Positions 26,207 to 36,133 of a stretch of DNA of 64,000 bases are shown here, one piece after another. The number at the start of each line of letters is the position of its first letter. The stretch's first letter is position 1. Made by a program: the position numbers and the translations under genes. The notes beneath the pieces are model-generated. The model was not told the DNA's origin and searched no databases. It saw only the letters and a program-made list of their open reading frames with translations. Source of the stretch: Sinorhizobium americanum (GTDB taxonomy: Bacteria; Pseudomonadota; Alphaproteobacteria; Rhizobiales; Rhizobiaceae); the NCBI RefSeq assembly GCF_001651855.1, contig NZ_LNQC01000075.1, positions 138,644 through 202,643 on the forward strand, in the 5' to 3' direction.

Positions 26207-27598
26207 TCAGGCGGGGCTGATCATCGTTTCGGGACGAACGATCGCATCGAATTCCTCGTTCGTCACATAACCGCCGCCGACAGCTTCCTCGCGCAAGGTC
26301 GTGCCGTTCTTGTGGGCCGTCTTGGCGATCTTGGCGGCATTGTCGTAGCCGATCTTCGGCGCCAGCGCCGTGACGAGCATCAGCGATCGGTCGAGCGCGG
26401 CCTTGATGTTCTCTTCGCGCGCCTCGATGCCGACCACGCAATTGTCGGTGAAGGAAACCGCCGCATCGGCGAGCAGCTGAACCGACTGCAGGAAGTTGTA
26501 GGCCATCAGCGGGTTGAAAACGTTGAGCTCGAAGTGACCCTGGCTGCCGGCGAAGGTGAGGGACGCGTGGTTGCCGAACACTTGGGCGCAGACCTGGGTA
26601 AGCGCTTCGCACTGGGTCGGGTTGACCTTGCCGGGCATGATCGAGGAGCCCGGTTCGTTTTCCGGCAGTGACAGTTCGCCGAGCCCGGAACGAGGGCCCG
26701 AACCGAGGAAGCGGATGTCGTTGGCAATCTTGAAGAGGGCCGCGGCCGTCGCATTGATCGCCCCATGGCTGAACACCATCGAATCATGCGCGGCGAGTGC
26801 CTCGAACTTGTTCGTTGCCGAGGTGAAGGCGATACCCGTGATGGCGGCGATTTCCTCGGCCACCTTCTCGGCGAAGCCGATCGGGGCGTTGAGGCCTGTG
26901 CCGACGGCGGTGCCGCCCTGGGCGAGCTCGCAAAGGCCGGGGAGCGTCATCTCGATGCGCTTGATCGAGGAGGCGACCTGAGCCGCGTAGCCGGAGAACT
27001 CCTGGCCGAGGGTCAGCGGCGTCGCATCCTGCGTGTGCGTGCGGCCGATCTTGATGATGTGGTCGAATGCCTTGACCTTCTCCTCAAGCGCCTTGTGCAG
27101 GTGCTTGAGTGCCGGCAGCAGATCGTGGATCACCCGCTCGGCACAGGCGATGTGCATGGCCGTCGGGTAGGTGTCGTTCGAAGACTGGCTCATGTTAACA
27201 TGGTCGTTCGGGTGCACGGGCTTCTTCGACCCCATGACGCCGCCGAGCAGCTCGATCGCCCGGTTGGAAATGACCTCGTTGGCATTCATGTTCGACTGCG
27301 TGCCGGAGCCGGTCTGCCAGACGACGAGCGGAAAATGGTCGTTGAGCTTGCCGTCGATCACCTCCTGGGCCGCCTTGACGATGGCGTCGCCAATATTCGG
27401 ATCGAGGCGGTCAAGCGCCATGTTGGCGCGGGCTGCCGCCTGCTTGACGATGCCGAGCGCCCGGACGATCGCCAGCGGCTGCTTTTCCCAGCCGATCTTG
27501 AAATTGCCGAGCGAGCGTTGGGCCTGGGCACCCCAGTAGCGGTCGTTCGCCACTTCGATGGGGCCGAACGTATCAGTTTCCGTGCGCTTCGATGTCAT
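26207..27598 (-). CDS. fumC: Class II fumarate hydratase
   Basis: A 463-residue TCA-cycle enzyme interconverting fumarate and malate. [13 protein letters not shown] (about 99-111), [30 protein letters not shown] (which includes the catalytic His) and the fumarase/aspartase signature [15 protein letters not shown] (about 318-332) are all present; the flexible SS loop contains the catalytic Ser of this signature. The open frame runs about 80 codons further upstream, but the family starts at [16 protein letters not shown], whose ATG at 27598 is preceded by AGGT. Monocistronic by position. Confidence 0.96.
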   Translation of the reverse strand: MTSKRTETDTFGPIEVANDRYWGAQAQRSLGNFKIGWEKQPLAIVRALGIVKQAAARANMALDRLDPNIGDAIVKAAQEVIDGKLNDHFPLVVWQTGSGTQSNMNANEVISNRAIELLGGVMGSKKPVHPNDHVNMSQSSNDTYPTAMHIACAERVIHDLLPALKHLHKALEEKVKAFDHIIKIGRTHTQDATPLTLGQEFSGYAAQVASSIKRIEMTLPGLCELAQGGTAVGTGLNAPIGFAEKVAEEIAAITGIAFTSATNKFEALAAHDSMVFSHGAINATAAALFKIANDIRFLGSGPRSGLGELSLPENEPGSSIMPGKVNPTQCEALTQVCAQVFGNHASLTFAGSQGHFELNVFNPLMAYNFLQSVQLLADAAVSFTDNCVVGIEAREENIKAALDRSLMLVTALAPKIGYDNAAKIAKTAHKNGTTLREEAVGGGYVTNEEFDAIVRPETMISPA

Positions 27599-28108
27599 CG
27601 TGATACCTGCCTTCGTGATGCGCTTCATCAAGCCGAGGCGAAATGCCGGTGTCGGCCGGTGTCCTCCCCGGAGCCGGGCATCTCTCTGCCCCGGCGATGC
27701 CGGCTTGTAAAGGGGCCGCCGGGACCGGCGGCGAGCTACAATCGTTTGAAAATTGTTGCAATGCGGTCGTTTTCGCAGGCGCGTGGGAGGCGTTGCACAA
27801 CACGTGCGCGTCGCCTGCACTCCTTGTGGCCTTTCCGTCACAGAGGGGCGTCTTCATTTTGACGCTGACGGTGCCGCCGGGGAGCATCTAAGCGCAATCG
27901 CTTGGTGCAAAATGGATGCAAATCAGAGGCTTGCCGGCCTTCGCGCGCGAGACGGGGCCAACAGTTTCAGGGCAGCTGTTCGAAATCGAAGGCGGTCGTT
28001 TCCTTTTCATTCACCATCCTTTTCTATAAGTCTTCGGGCACGAGGGCGTGGCGAGAATCTGGCAGCGGCCGAATTCGGCGGAAACGCGATACGGGGACGT
28101 TTATTCTT
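27599..28108. other. Long divergent intergenic region (fumC / L,D-transpeptidase)
   Basis: These 510 bases hold no ORF with family resemblance or a good ribosome binding site. A strong inverted repeat GCCGCCGG-GA-CCGGCGGC lies at 27715-27732, close to fumC. A T-rich stretch at 28000-28030 ending in CTATAA could be the promoter side for the transpeptidase gene, but no matching -35 box is clear. Confidence 0.45.
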
Positions 28109-30001
28109 ATGAAAATGATCAAGTCGGTAGCGATTGTGGCGCTTATGGGCGGCTGTGCGATTGCAACCATGGATGTGCGACCAGCCTCAGCTCTCACGCT
28201 GATGGATTTTATCCGCGGCGGCAGGAAGCGGACGCCCGAGCAGGCCTATCCGGTTCAGCCGGGCTACGACATGATGGCGCCGCAGCGCCTCGAAGACAGG
28301 ACAGCGGTAAAGCCGCCAAAGGTTTCCAGTCCGCGCTACTATAACTACAAGCCCGAGCAGATGCGCAGGATTGCGACTGATCGCCTGGTCGATCCAGTCG
28401 TGACGGGCTCGGTGCAGAGCTACGGCTTTCCGCCCATGCTGCGGATCCCGCTTGCCGATGCCCGCAAGCTTCTGCCGCAGGTCGAGGTGCGCGCCCCGGC
28501 CGAGGTGGCAAAGGCGGTCGAAGCCTTTTATGCCGGCCGGACCGATTTCGTCTGGATCGGAGGCGAGGGCGTCAATGGGCGGGCCCGTGCCGCCCTGGCG
28601 GTACTCGACGATGCTGCCAAGGTTGGGCTCGACCCGAAGGACTATGCCGTCACTGTTCCGGCCGGTGACTTCGACCCAGCCGACATGGTCGCGCGGGAAA
28701 AAGATTTGGTGCAATTCGAGATCGCCATGTCCGCGGCGGTCCTCACCTATGTCGAGGACACGGTTCGGGGGCGCATCGACCCGAACAAAATTTCCGGCTA
28801 CCACGACTTCAAGCGCAAGAGCGTCGATCTCGTCGCCTTCCTCGACAAGGCCGCCACGAGCGCTGACATTGCAGCCCTGATCGAAGAGCGCAATCCGAAG
28901 CACCCGCAGTTCCTGGCGTTGAAACAGGAACTCGAAAGGCTGCGAGCCGAAACGGCCGCCGCTCCGCGTGTCGAGATCGCGCCGGGAACGCTGCTGAAGC
29001 CGGGCGATAACAATCCGGAGCTTGCCAATATCATCGCCGGGATCAAGCTGAAGGCTTCCGAAGCGCTGAAGACCGAGCATGCCGTGGTGCTGGCCGGTTA
29101 TCAGGGGACGCCTGAGTACACGCCCGAACTCGTTTCCCTTGTCGAAGCCTTCCAGAAGGAGCAGGGGTTGAAGGCGGACGGTGTCGTTGGCCAGGCCTCG
29201 ATCCGGGTGCTGACCGGCGGCGACACGACCGCCAGCAAAATCAACAAGCTCGAGATCGCGATGGAGCAGGCCCGCTGGCTGCCGAACGATCTCGGCAATC
29301 GCTACGTCTTCATCAACCAGCCCGCTTTCATGGCCTATTATACCGACCAGGGCGCAGAGCAATTCTCGATGCGCGTCGTGGTCGGCTCGAAGGCGAACCA
29401 GACCTATTTCTTCCACGACGAGATCCAGACCGTCGAGGTCAATCCCTATTGGGGCGTGCCCCAGTCGATCATCGTCAACGAGATGCTGCCGAAGCTGCGC
29501 AGCGATCCGAGCTATCTCGACCGCATGGGGTATCAGGTCGAAGTCGGCGGCCAGGTCGTGCCGTCCTATGCGGTCGACTGGTACGGATCGACGAACTCGA
29601 TTGCCGTGCGCCAACCGCCGAGCAGCGACAACGCCCTTGGCGAATTGAAGATCCTCTTCCCGAATTCCCACGCGATCTACATGCACGACACGCCGTCGAA
29701 GAGCTTCTTCAAACGCGACCAGCGTGCGCTGAGCCACGGCTGCGTCCGCCTCGCCGAGCCGCGTCGTATGGCAGCGGCCGTCCTCGGCATCAGCATGGAG
29801 GATGTCGGCAAGGAGATCGCCGCGGGCCACAACCGGGCCCTGCCGGTGCCGCAGAAGGTGCCGGTCTATGTTTCCTACTTCACGGCCTGGCCGAACAAGG
29901 ACCGTAAGGTGGAGTATTTCAATGACGTCTACGAGCGCGACATGTACATGAACCGCGCCTTCGACGCGACCCGTAAGGCCCGGCAGCAAGCCGAGGGCTG
30001 A
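28109..30001 (+). CDS. L,D-transpeptidase, YcbB-like, with peptidoglycan-binding domain
   Basis: A 630-residue exported cell-wall enzyme. A signal peptide (about 1-31, ending RPASA) is followed by a scaffold region, a peptidoglycan-binding domain (LVSLVEAFQKEQGLKADGVVGQASIRVL, about 345-372) and a YkuD catalytic domain (about 400-575). The nucleophile is Cys545 in SHGCVRL (542-548), with the upstream HAIYMHDTPSKSFF typical of YcbB enzymes. It makes 3-3 cross-links in the periplasm, which are abundant in Rhizobiales walls. The ATG at 28109 starts the signal peptide; the frame is open upstream. An intrinsic terminator follows at 30039. Confidence 0.93.
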   Translation: MKMIKSVAIVALMGGCAIATMDVRPASALTLMDFIRGGRKRTPEQAYPVQPGYDMMAPQRLEDRTAVKPPKVSSPRYYNYKPEQMRRIATDRLVDPVVTGSVQSYGFPPMLRIPLADARKLLPQVEVRAPAEVAKAVEAFYAGRTDFVWIGGEGVNGRARAALAVLDDAAKVGLDPKDYAVTVPAGDFDPADMVAREKDLVQFEIAMSAAVLTYVEDTVRGRIDPNKISGYHDFKRKSVDLVAFLDKAATSADIAALIEERNPKHPQFLALKQELERLRAETAAAPRVEIAPGTLLKPGDNNPELANIIAGIKLKASEALKTEHAVVLAGYQGTPEYTPELVSLVEAFQKEQGLKADGVVGQASIRVLTGGDTTASKINKLEIAMEQARWLPNDLGNRYVFINQPAFMAYYTDQGAEQFSMRVVVGSKANQTYFFHDEIQTVEVNPYWGVPQSIIVNEMLPKLRSDPSYLDRMGYQVEVGGQVVPSYAVDWYGSTNSIAVRQPPSSDNALGELKILFPNSHAIYMHDTPSKSFFKRDQRALSHGCVRLAEPRRMAAAVLGISMEDVGKEIAAGHNRALPVPQKVPVYVSYFTAWPNKDRKVEYFNDVYERDMYMNRAFDATRKARQQAEG

Positions 30002-30038
30002 CGAAGCGCTCGAGGCGTAGTCTCATTGACGTGGAAAG

Positions 30039-30062
30039 GCCCCGCGACTGGCGGGGCTTTTT
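30039..30062 (+). terminator. Rho-independent terminator of the L,D-transpeptidase gene
   Basis: GCCCCGC (30039-30045) and GCGGGGC (30051-30057) form a 7-bp GC stem with a 5-base loop, followed directly by TTTTT. It stands 37 bases after the stop codon. Confidence 0.9.
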
Positions 30063-30173
30063 GCGTCTTGTGTGGCGGGCGGAGCATGCGCGGCCGGGAC
30101 CCACCGGGTAGGGCCACTGTGGCGTCGGCCATCTTGGAGCCGTTCGGCACCTCGAGCTCGCAGAATCCGGCGT

Positions 30174-30857
30174 TTACTTCTTCTCCCGCCGGAGAACCGT
30201 CCTGACGAGTTCCGGTGTCAGTTCGTCGAAATGCTCGATGATCCGGTCGGGCGAGAGACTCGCGATCGGCACATCGGAGTAACCAAACGGTACGGCGATC
30301 GATGGGACGGAGGCGTTTCGGGCGACAAGGATGTCGTTGAGGCTGTCGCCGACCATGACGGAGTGTTCCGCGACGGCGCCAGCATGGGCGACCGTCGAGA
30401 GGAGGTGCTCTGCATGCGGCTTGCGGACGGCGAACGTGTCGCCGCCGGAAATGGCGGCAAAGCGGTCGATGAGACCGAGCCCGTCAAGCAGGCGCCTCGC
30501 CAGCATTTCCGGCTTGTTGGTGCAGACGGCGAGCCGCAGGCCGGCGTCCTGCAGGCGATCGAGCGCCGAGACTAGCCCGGGATAGGGCAGCGATCCGCCC
30601 GGCATCGAGCCATGATAGAAGTCCACGAACTCCTTCATCTGCCAGGTCAGTTCCTCCTCGCTCAGCGCCTTGCCGCGCAGCGCGAATGTCCGCTCGATCA
30701 TCGCGCGGGCGCCGTGGCCGACAAGATGCGTGAGATCGGTGTAAGTAACCGGTTCGATACCTGCTTGCGTGACCGCGTGGTTGAGACTGGCGACGAGGTC
30801 GGGCGCGGTGTCGACGAGGGTACCGTCGAGATCGAAGACGACAAGGGGCGAAGACAC
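30174..30857 (-). CDS. gph: Phosphoglycolate phosphatase (HAD family)
   Basis: A 227-residue HAD hydrolase that dephosphorylates 2-phosphoglycolate. Motif I is VVFDLDGTLVDTAPDL with the catalytic Asp pair D9/D11, motif II is the AVCTNKP segment, the conserved Lys is in VRKPHAEHL, and motif III/IV is MVGDSLNDI. The start is a GTG at 30857 preceded by GAGGTT at six bases; the frame is open upstream but without homology. It is divergent from rpiA, another sugar-phosphate enzyme. Gph specificity is the usual assignment for this subfamily and is not proven here. Confidence 0.9.
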   Translation of the reverse strand: MSSPLVVFDLDGTLVDTAPDLVASLNHAVTQAGIEPVTYTDLTHLVGHGARAMIERTFALRGKALSEEELTWQMKEFVDFYHGSMPGGSLPYPGLVSALDRLQDAGLRLAVCTNKPEMLARRLLDGLGLIDRFAAISGGDTFAVRKPHAEHLLSTVAHAGAVAEHSVMVGDSLNDILVARNASVPSIAVPFGYSDVPIASLSPDRIIEHFDELTPELVRTVLRREKK

Positions 30858-31077
30858 TGGCAACCTCGTTCTGCAAAGCTTGTCCGTTCGGGTAGGCGAA
30901 GTGCGCGGAAAATGCAATGGCGACCAAGGTCGGTAGCGATTCCGGAATCCGGCGCGTGCCGCGCATTTTGGCTTTTGTTTGCCGCGGCGGGCGTGTAAGT
31001 GTCTCATCGGAAATTGGACCGGAGCCGGCGCATTGCCGGCTTCGCCGTCCAGGGGCACAAGAAGGAGCGAGTGGCGC

Positions 31078-31773
31078 ATGGACGCCCGCCAGATGAAGAT
31101 CAAGGCCGCCCAGGCAGCGCTTGATTATGTCGAAAGTGGAATGCGGCTTGGTATCGGAACCGGGTCGACGGCCGAGGAATTCGTCCGGCTGCTGGCCGAA
31201 AAGGTTGCCGCTGGCTATCAGATCCAGGGCGTACCGACCTCCGAGCGGACGGCACGGCTTTGCCTCGAACTCGGGGTGCCGCTTAAATCGCTCGATGAAT
31301 TGCCCGAGCTTGATCTGACGATCGACGGTGCCGATGAAGTCGATGCGCAACTTCGGCTAATCAAGGGGGGTGGCGGAGCGCTGCTCCGCGAAAAGATCGT
31401 CGCGAGCGCTTCGGAACGGATGATCGTCATTGCCGACGAATCGAAAGTCGTCGACGTTCTCGGTGCCTTCAAGCTGCCGATCGAAGTGAACCCATTCGGT
31501 CAGGTGACGACGCGGCTGGCGACCGAGAAGGTTGCCGCGCGTCTCGGCCTGACCGGCGAGATCGCGCTGCGTGCATCCGGTGACGGGGCCTTCATGACCG
31601 ATGGCGGCCACTTCATTCTGGATGCATCTTTTGGCCGTATTCCTGATGCAGAGGCGCTTGCGGCCGAATTGAACGCGATCCCGGGAGTCGTTGAGCACGG
31701 GCTCTTTATCGGGATGGCGTCGCTGGCGATTATCGCCGGTCCGGAGGGGGCGCGCACGCTCACGGCAGGCTGA
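31078..31773 (+). CDS. rpiA: Ribose-5-phosphate isomerase A
   Basis: A 231-residue enzyme of the pentose phosphate pathway interconverting ribose 5-phosphate and ribulose 5-phosphate. [11 protein letters not shown] (25-35), TIDGADEVD (81-89; Asp residues at the active site), [14 protein letters not shown] (95-108; catalytic Glu and Lys) and DGGHFILD are the family landmarks. The ATG at 31078 follows GGAG at ten bases. It may be co-transcribed with the DUF2059 gene 116 bases downstream. Confidence 0.96.
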   Translation: MDARQMKIKAAQAALDYVESGMRLGIGTGSTAEEFVRLLAEKVAAGYQIQGVPTSERTARLCLELGVPLKSLDELPELDLTIDGADEVDAQLRLIKGGGGALLREKIVASASERMIVIADESKVVDVLGAFKLPIEVNPFGQVTTRLATEKVAARLGLTGEIALRASGDGAFMTDGGHFILDASFGRIPDAEALAAELNAIPGVVEHGLFIGMASLAIIAGPEGARTLTAG

Positions 31774-31889
31774 GAGCCAGCCGGTCGATCCCGCGACCGC
31801 GACCGTGGCGCAAACAGAATTCCGCACATGAATGCCTGGCGGCGGCAATTGGCCGGGCGACATGTGCCAACTCAGGAGCATTGATAAAA

Positions 31890-32435
31890 ATGAACAAAAT
31901 CACGAGTTTCGCCCGGGCATTCGCAACCGCGGCCGTTCTCCTTTCAGTGTCGGTTCCTGCCGTAAAGGCTCAGGAAGTGACCGAAGACCAGGTCAAGGCG
32001 GCCCGCGCTACCATCGCAGCGCTCGGCGTCACCAACAGCTTCGACAACATTCTGCCGAATCTCGCCGAACGGCTGAAGAACTCGCTGATCCAGGCTTCGC
32101 CGAACCATCAGGAACTGATTTCGGCAACCGTCGACGAGAAGGCGCTTGGTCTGGCGGCGCGTCGCTCGGACCTGGAACGCGAAGCGGCGACGATCTATGC
32201 CAAGACCTTCTCGGTCGAGGAACTCAATGCGATCGCTGCCTTCTATAGCTCGGCGGCCGGCAAGAAGCTCCTGAACGACGGCCCGATCGCCTCCCGTGAA
32301 CTCTTGAAGGCGGCCGATATCTGGGCAGCCGGCGTTTCGCGCGACCTCGCCCAAGAGGCCACCAAGTCGCTCGACGAAAAGATCGGCAGCGCCCCGGCAG
32401 CAGATGCCGGCACGCAGGCACCGGCGCAGCAGTAA
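31890..32435 (+). CDS. DUF2059 exported protein
   Basis: A 181-residue protein with a signal peptide (MNKITSFARAFATAAVLLS...VKA, cleavage near residue 28) and a helical DUF2059 domain in the second half, where TFSVEELNAIAAFYSSAAGKKLL is diagnostic. The C-terminus ends in an Ala/Pro/Gln tail. The function is unknown; homologues follow rpiA and precede gor in related genomes. The ATG at 31890 is chosen over the TTG at 31881 for spacing to GGAG (31875-31878). An intrinsic terminator follows. Confidence 0.88.
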   Translation: MNKITSFARAFATAAVLLSVSVPAVKAQEVTEDQVKAARATIAALGVTNSFDNILPNLAERLKNSLIQASPNHQELISATVDEKALGLAARRSDLEREAATIYAKTFSVEELNAIAAFYSSAAGKKLLNDGPIASRELLKAADIWAAGVSRDLAQEATKSLDEKIGSAPAADAGTQAPAQQ

Positions 32436-32464
32436 GCTTAGGGAGCCTTGGGCTCGTAGACGAG

Positions 32465-32493
32465 GCCCGGAGCGATCCGGGCTTTTCTTTTTT
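32465..32493 (+). terminator. Rho-independent terminator after the DUF2059 gene
   Basis: GCCCGGA-GCGA-TCCGGGC (32465-32482) is a perfect 7-bp hairpin with a tetraloop, followed by TTTTCTTTTTT. It separates the rpiA/DUF2059 unit from gor. Confidence 0.92.
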
Positions 32494-32599
32494 GGGGTCG
32501 CAACTCTATATCAGGCGCAGCGACTTTGGTCCGTCAACGCGGGTCTGAAGTTGCGACCGACAACGCCAATCCCATCGTGTTTCCTTTCAGGAGATCTCC

Positions 32600-33991
32600 A
32601 TGAGCGCTTTCGACTATGACCTTTTCGTGATCGGCGGCGGCTCGGGCGGCGTGAGAAGCGGAAGGCTGGCGGCGGCGCTCGGCAGGAAGGTGGCGATCGC
32701 AGAGGAGTTTCGCTACGGCGGCACCTGCGTGATCCGCGGCTGCGTGCCGAAGAAGCTTTATGTCTATGCCTCGCAGTATTCGGAACATTTCGGAGACGCG
32801 GCAGGCTTCGGCTGGAGCGTCGGCGAAAGCCACTTCGACTGGAAGAAGCTCGTGGCGGCCAAGGAACAGGAGATCACCCGGCTCGAGGGCCTTTATCAAA
32901 AGGGGCTCGCAAATGCCGGTGCAGAGATCTTGAACACGCGGGCCGAACTTACCGGACCCAATGAGGTGCGGCTGCTCGCGAGCGGCAAGACGGTGACCGC
33001 AGAACGCATCCTGATTGCGGTTGGCGGCCATCCGAGCCCCCATGATGCGCTGCCGGGGCATGAGCTCTGCATCACCTCGAATGAAGCCTTCGACCTTCCT
33101 GAGCTTCCGAAGTCGATTCTGATCGCCGGCGGCGGATATATCGCCGTCGAGTTCGCGAATGTCTTCCACGGTCTCGGCGTCGAAACGACGCTGATCTATC
33201 GCGGCAAGGAGATTCTCTCGCGCTTCGATCAGGACCTAAGGCGCGGCCTGCATGCAGCGATGGAGGAGAAGGGGATCCGCATCCTCTGCGAGGACCTTAT
33301 TCAGTCAGTCTCGGCGGGCGCCGACGGCCAGCGGATCGCCAAAACCATGAAGCATGGCGATATCGCCGTCGACCAGGTGATGCTCGCCCTCGGCCGCGTG
33401 CCGAATACTAAGGGCCTGGGGCTCGAGAATGCCGGCGTCAAGATCAATGAGCGCGGCGCCATCATCGTCGACGCCTTCTCGCGCACGAGCGCGCCCGGGA
33501 TCTACGCCCTCGGCGACGTCACAGACCGTGTGCAATTGACGCCAGTTGCGATCCATGAGGCGATGTGCTTCATCGAGACGGAGTACAAGAACAATCCCAC
33601 CTCGCCGGATCACGACCTGATCGCCACGGCCGTCTTCTCGCAGCCGGAGATCGGCACGGTGGGCATGAGCGAGGAGGAGGCGGCGCGGAAATTCGACCAG
33701 CTCGAAGTCTACCGCGCCGAATTCCGGCCGATGAAGGCGACGCTGTCGGGACGCAAGGACAAGATGATCATGAAGCTTGTTGTCAATGCCGCGGATCGCA
33801 AGGTCGTGGGCGCCCATATCCTCGGTCACGACGCCGGCGAAATGGCTCAGCTGCTTGGGATTTCGCTGAAGGCAAGATGCACCAAGAATGACTTCGATCG
33901 CACCATGGCAGTGCATCCGACGGCGGCGGAGGAGTTGGTCACCATGTATCAGCCGAGCTACCGCGTGCGGAACGGCGAAAGGGTCGCTTGA
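32600..33991 (+). CDS. gor: Glutathione-disulfide reductase
   Basis: A 463-residue flavoprotein that reduces oxidised glutathione with NADPH. The FAD site GGGSGGVRSGRLAAALG is at 12-28, the redox-active disulfide C43-x4-C48 is in GGTCVIRGCVPKK, the NADP-binding GGGYIAVEFA is near 178 with R-rich follow-up, and the catalytic His is about 439 in MAVHPTAAEE, from the other subunit. The ATG at 32600 follows TCAGGAGAT. It forms its own transcription unit after the DUF2059 terminator. Confidence 0.96.
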   Translation: MSAFDYDLFVIGGGSGGVRSGRLAAALGRKVAIAEEFRYGGTCVIRGCVPKKLYVYASQYSEHFGDAAGFGWSVGESHFDWKKLVAAKEQEITRLEGLYQKGLANAGAEILNTRAELTGPNEVRLLASGKTVTAERILIAVGGHPSPHDALPGHELCITSNEAFDLPELPKSILIAGGGYIAVEFANVFHGLGVETTLIYRGKEILSRFDQDLRRGLHAAMEEKGIRILCEDLIQSVSAGADGQRIAKTMKHGDIAVDQVMLALGRVPNTKGLGLENAGVKINERGAIIVDAFSRTSAPGIYALGDVTDRVQLTPVAIHEAMCFIETEYKNNPTSPDHDLIATAVFSQPEIGTVGMSEEEAARKFDQLEVYRAEFRPMKATLSGRKDKMIMKLVVNAADRKVVGAHILGHDAGEMAQLLGISLKARCTKNDFDRTMAVHPTAAEELVTMYQPSYRVRNGERVA

Positions 33992-34230
33992 GCCGCGGTT
34001 CCGATGGGCGCGAAAGCCAAGCGCGGTAGCCGATGTTTTCTGGTAGAGTGGCTTTCCAAGCCTCCTGTTAACGTTTATAAGCCCGCATCCGCGGCGTGAC
34101 CGGCTCGTGCGGAAGTGGCGGCTCGGACCGGCCAGCCTGCCGGTTCGAACAAACTCTCCGTATGCCGGGCGGCCTGGTGGCCGCAGGGGGCGCGACGCGG
34201 TCCAGCCGCGTCTGACAACAGGTGATGGAA

Positions 34231-35604
34231 ATGGCACAGACTTGGACTCCGAACAGCTGGCGGCAAAAACCCATTCAGCAGGTGCCGGACTATCCGGACC
34301 TCTTAGCGCTCGAGGCCGTGGAAGGCCGTCTCGCGAAGTTTCCGCCGCTCGTTTTTGCCGGTGAGGCCCGGCGTCTGAAGAGTGCGCTCGCTAACGTGGC
34401 CGAGGGCCGTGGCTTCCTGCTGCAGGGAGGCGACTGCGCCGAGAGCTTTGCCGAGCATGGCGCGGACACGATCCGCGACTTCTTCCGCGCTTTCCTGCAG
34501 ATGGCGGTGGTGCTGACCTTCGGCGCCCAGCAGCCGGTCGTCAAGGTCGGCCGCATCGCCGGTCAGTTCGCCAAGCCGCGCTCCTCGGGCGTCGAGAAGC
34601 AGGGCGATGTCACGCTGCCGAGCTATCGCGGCGATATCATCAACGGCATCGAATTCACGGAGCAGGCGCGCATCCCCAATCCGGAGCGGCAAATCATGGC
34701 CTATCGCCAGTCGGCCGCAACGCTCAACCTGTTGCGCGCCTTCGCGATGGGTGGCTACGCCAATCTCGAGAACGTGCATCAGTGGATGCTCGGCTTCGTC
34801 AAGGACAGCCCGCAGGCCGAGCGCTACCGCAAGCTCGCCGACCGGATTTCCGAGACCATGGATTTCATGAAGGCAATTGGCATCACCTCGGAAAACCATC
34901 CGAGCCTGCGCGAGACCGACTTCTTCACCAGCCACGAGGCGCTGCTGCTCGGCTACGAGCAGGCCCTGACGCGCGTCGATTCGACTTCCGGCGACTGGTA
35001 CGCGACATCCGGCCACATGATCTGGATCGGCGACCGCACCCGCCAGCCCGACCATGCGCATATCGAATATTGCCGCGGCATCAAGAATCCGCTCGGGCTG
35101 AAATGCGGTCCGTCGTTGACTGCCGATGGCCTCCTGGAACTGATCGACCTGTTGAACCCGGCCAACGAAGCCGGCCGCCTGACGCTGATCTGCCGCTTCG
35201 GCCACGACAAGGTCGCCGAGCACCTGCCGCGTCTGATCCGCGCCGTCGAGCGTGAAGGCAAGAAGGTCGTCTGGTCCTGCGATCCGATGCATGGCAACAC
35301 GATCACGCTCAACAATTACAAGACCCGGCCCTTCGAGCGGATCCTCTCGGAAGTCGAAAGCTTCTTCCAGATCCACCGCGCCGAGGGCAGCCATCCGGGC
35401 GGTATCCATATCGAGATGACCGGGAACGACGTGACCGAATGCACCGGCGGCGCACGCGCCCTTTCCGGTGACGATCTCGCTGACCGCTACCATACCCATT
35501 GCGATCCGCGCCTCAACGCCGATCAGGCGCTGGAGCTTGCCTTCCTGCTTGCCGAACGGATGAAGGGCGGCCGTGACGAGAAGAAGATGGTGGTCAACGG
35601 CTGA
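34231..35604 (+). CDS. aroG: Type II 3-deoxy-7-phosphoheptulonate synthase
   Basis: A 457-residue class II (plant-like) DAHP synthase, the first step of aromatic amino-acid synthesis from PEP and erythrose 4-phosphate. [11 protein letters not shown] (metal-binding Cys), [50 protein letters not shown] and [15 protein letters not shown] are conserved catalytic and metal-ligand segments. Such enzymes are often named AroF/AroG in rhizobia; the symbol is by family, not locus. The ATG at 34231 is preferred because AGG lies eight bases before it; GTG 34222 and ATG 34225 are in frame. A strong terminator follows. Confidence 0.95.
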   Translation: MAQTWTPNSWRQKPIQQVPDYPDLLALEAVEGRLAKFPPLVFAGEARRLKSALANVAEGRGFLLQGGDCAESFAEHGADTIRDFFRAFLQMAVVLTFGAQQPVVKVGRIAGQFAKPRSSGVEKQGDVTLPSYRGDIINGIEFTEQARIPNPERQIMAYRQSAATLNLLRAFAMGGYANLENVHQWMLGFVKDSPQAERYRKLADRISETMDFMKAIGITSENHPSLRETDFFTSHEALLLGYEQALTRVDSTSGDWYATSGHMIWIGDRTRQPDHAHIEYCRGIKNPLGLKCGPSLTADGLLELIDLLNPANEAGRLTLICRFGHDKVAEHLPRLIRAVEREGKKVVWSCDPMHGNTITLNNYKTRPFERILSEVESFFQIHRAEGSHPGGIHIEMTGNDVTECTGGARALSGDDLADRYHTHCDPRLNADQALELAFLLAERMKGGRDEKKMVVNG

Positions 35605-35670
35605 GTGATCGCAGACGCGTCGAAAGCTCAATTTTACTGAACGATCGGCGCATCTTCTGAATTTGACAGG

Positions 35671-35705
35671 GCCGGGCCAGCTTGTGAAGCTGGCCCGGCT
35701 TTTTT
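35671..35705 (+). terminator. Strong rho-independent terminator after DAHP synthase gene
   Basis: GCCGGGCCAGCTT (35671-35683) and AAGCTGGCCCGGC (35687-35699) form a perfect 13-bp stem with a GTG loop, followed by six T. Confidence 0.95.
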
Positions 35706-35723
35706 GCTGCAATGGAGAGGGGA

Positions 35724-36122
35724 ATGATGGAAATCCATGAAGGCGGCTGCCTCTGTGGCGCGGTGCGGTTCAAGACGCAGGGGCAACTGAGGGAGCTGAT
35801 TTTCTGCCATTGTTCGCAGTGCCGGAAGCAGACGGGTCTCTACTACGCCGCCACGAATGTCCTCGACAGCCGCATGGATGTCCAAGGTGCGGACGAGATC
35901 ACCTGGTATCACTCCAGCAGGAGCGCGAAGCGCGGCTTCTGCCGTCACTGCGGCTCGGCACTGTTCTGGAAAGCGGACGGCCTTGACTATACCTCCATCC
36001 TGGCGGGGACGTTCGACGGGCCGACCGGCCTTGAGCCCGGCTATCATATTTTTTGCGCCGACAAGGGTGACTTCTACGACATTCACGATGATCTGCCGCG
36101 CTTCGCGGAGGCGTCACAGTAA
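35724..36122 (+). CDS. GFA family (glutathione-dependent formaldehyde-activating-like) protein
   Basis: A small zinc protein of about 132 residues. The zinc ligands are the Cys pairs of GGCLCGAVRF (near residue 9), FCHCSQCRKQTG (near 29) and FCRHCGSALFW (near 73). Members of the family were first described as binding glutathione and formaldehyde, but most, including this type, have no proven activity. An SD-like GGAGAGGGG precedes the ATGs at 35724 and 35727. It lies directly after the DAHP synthase terminator and converges with the next gene. Confidence 0.9.
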   Translation: MMEIHEGGCLCGAVRFKTQGQLRELIFCHCSQCRKQTGLYYAATNVLDSRMDVQGADEITWYHSSRSAKRGFCRHCGSALFWKADGLDYTSILAGTFDGPTGLEPGYHIFCADKGDFYDIHDDLPRFAEASQ

Positions 36123-36133
36123 CGCGCTTGCCC

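Noticed and set aside
28187..29989. A 600-codon open frame antisense to the L,D-transpeptidase gene
   Set aside because: No homology or start signals; shadow of the sense gene.
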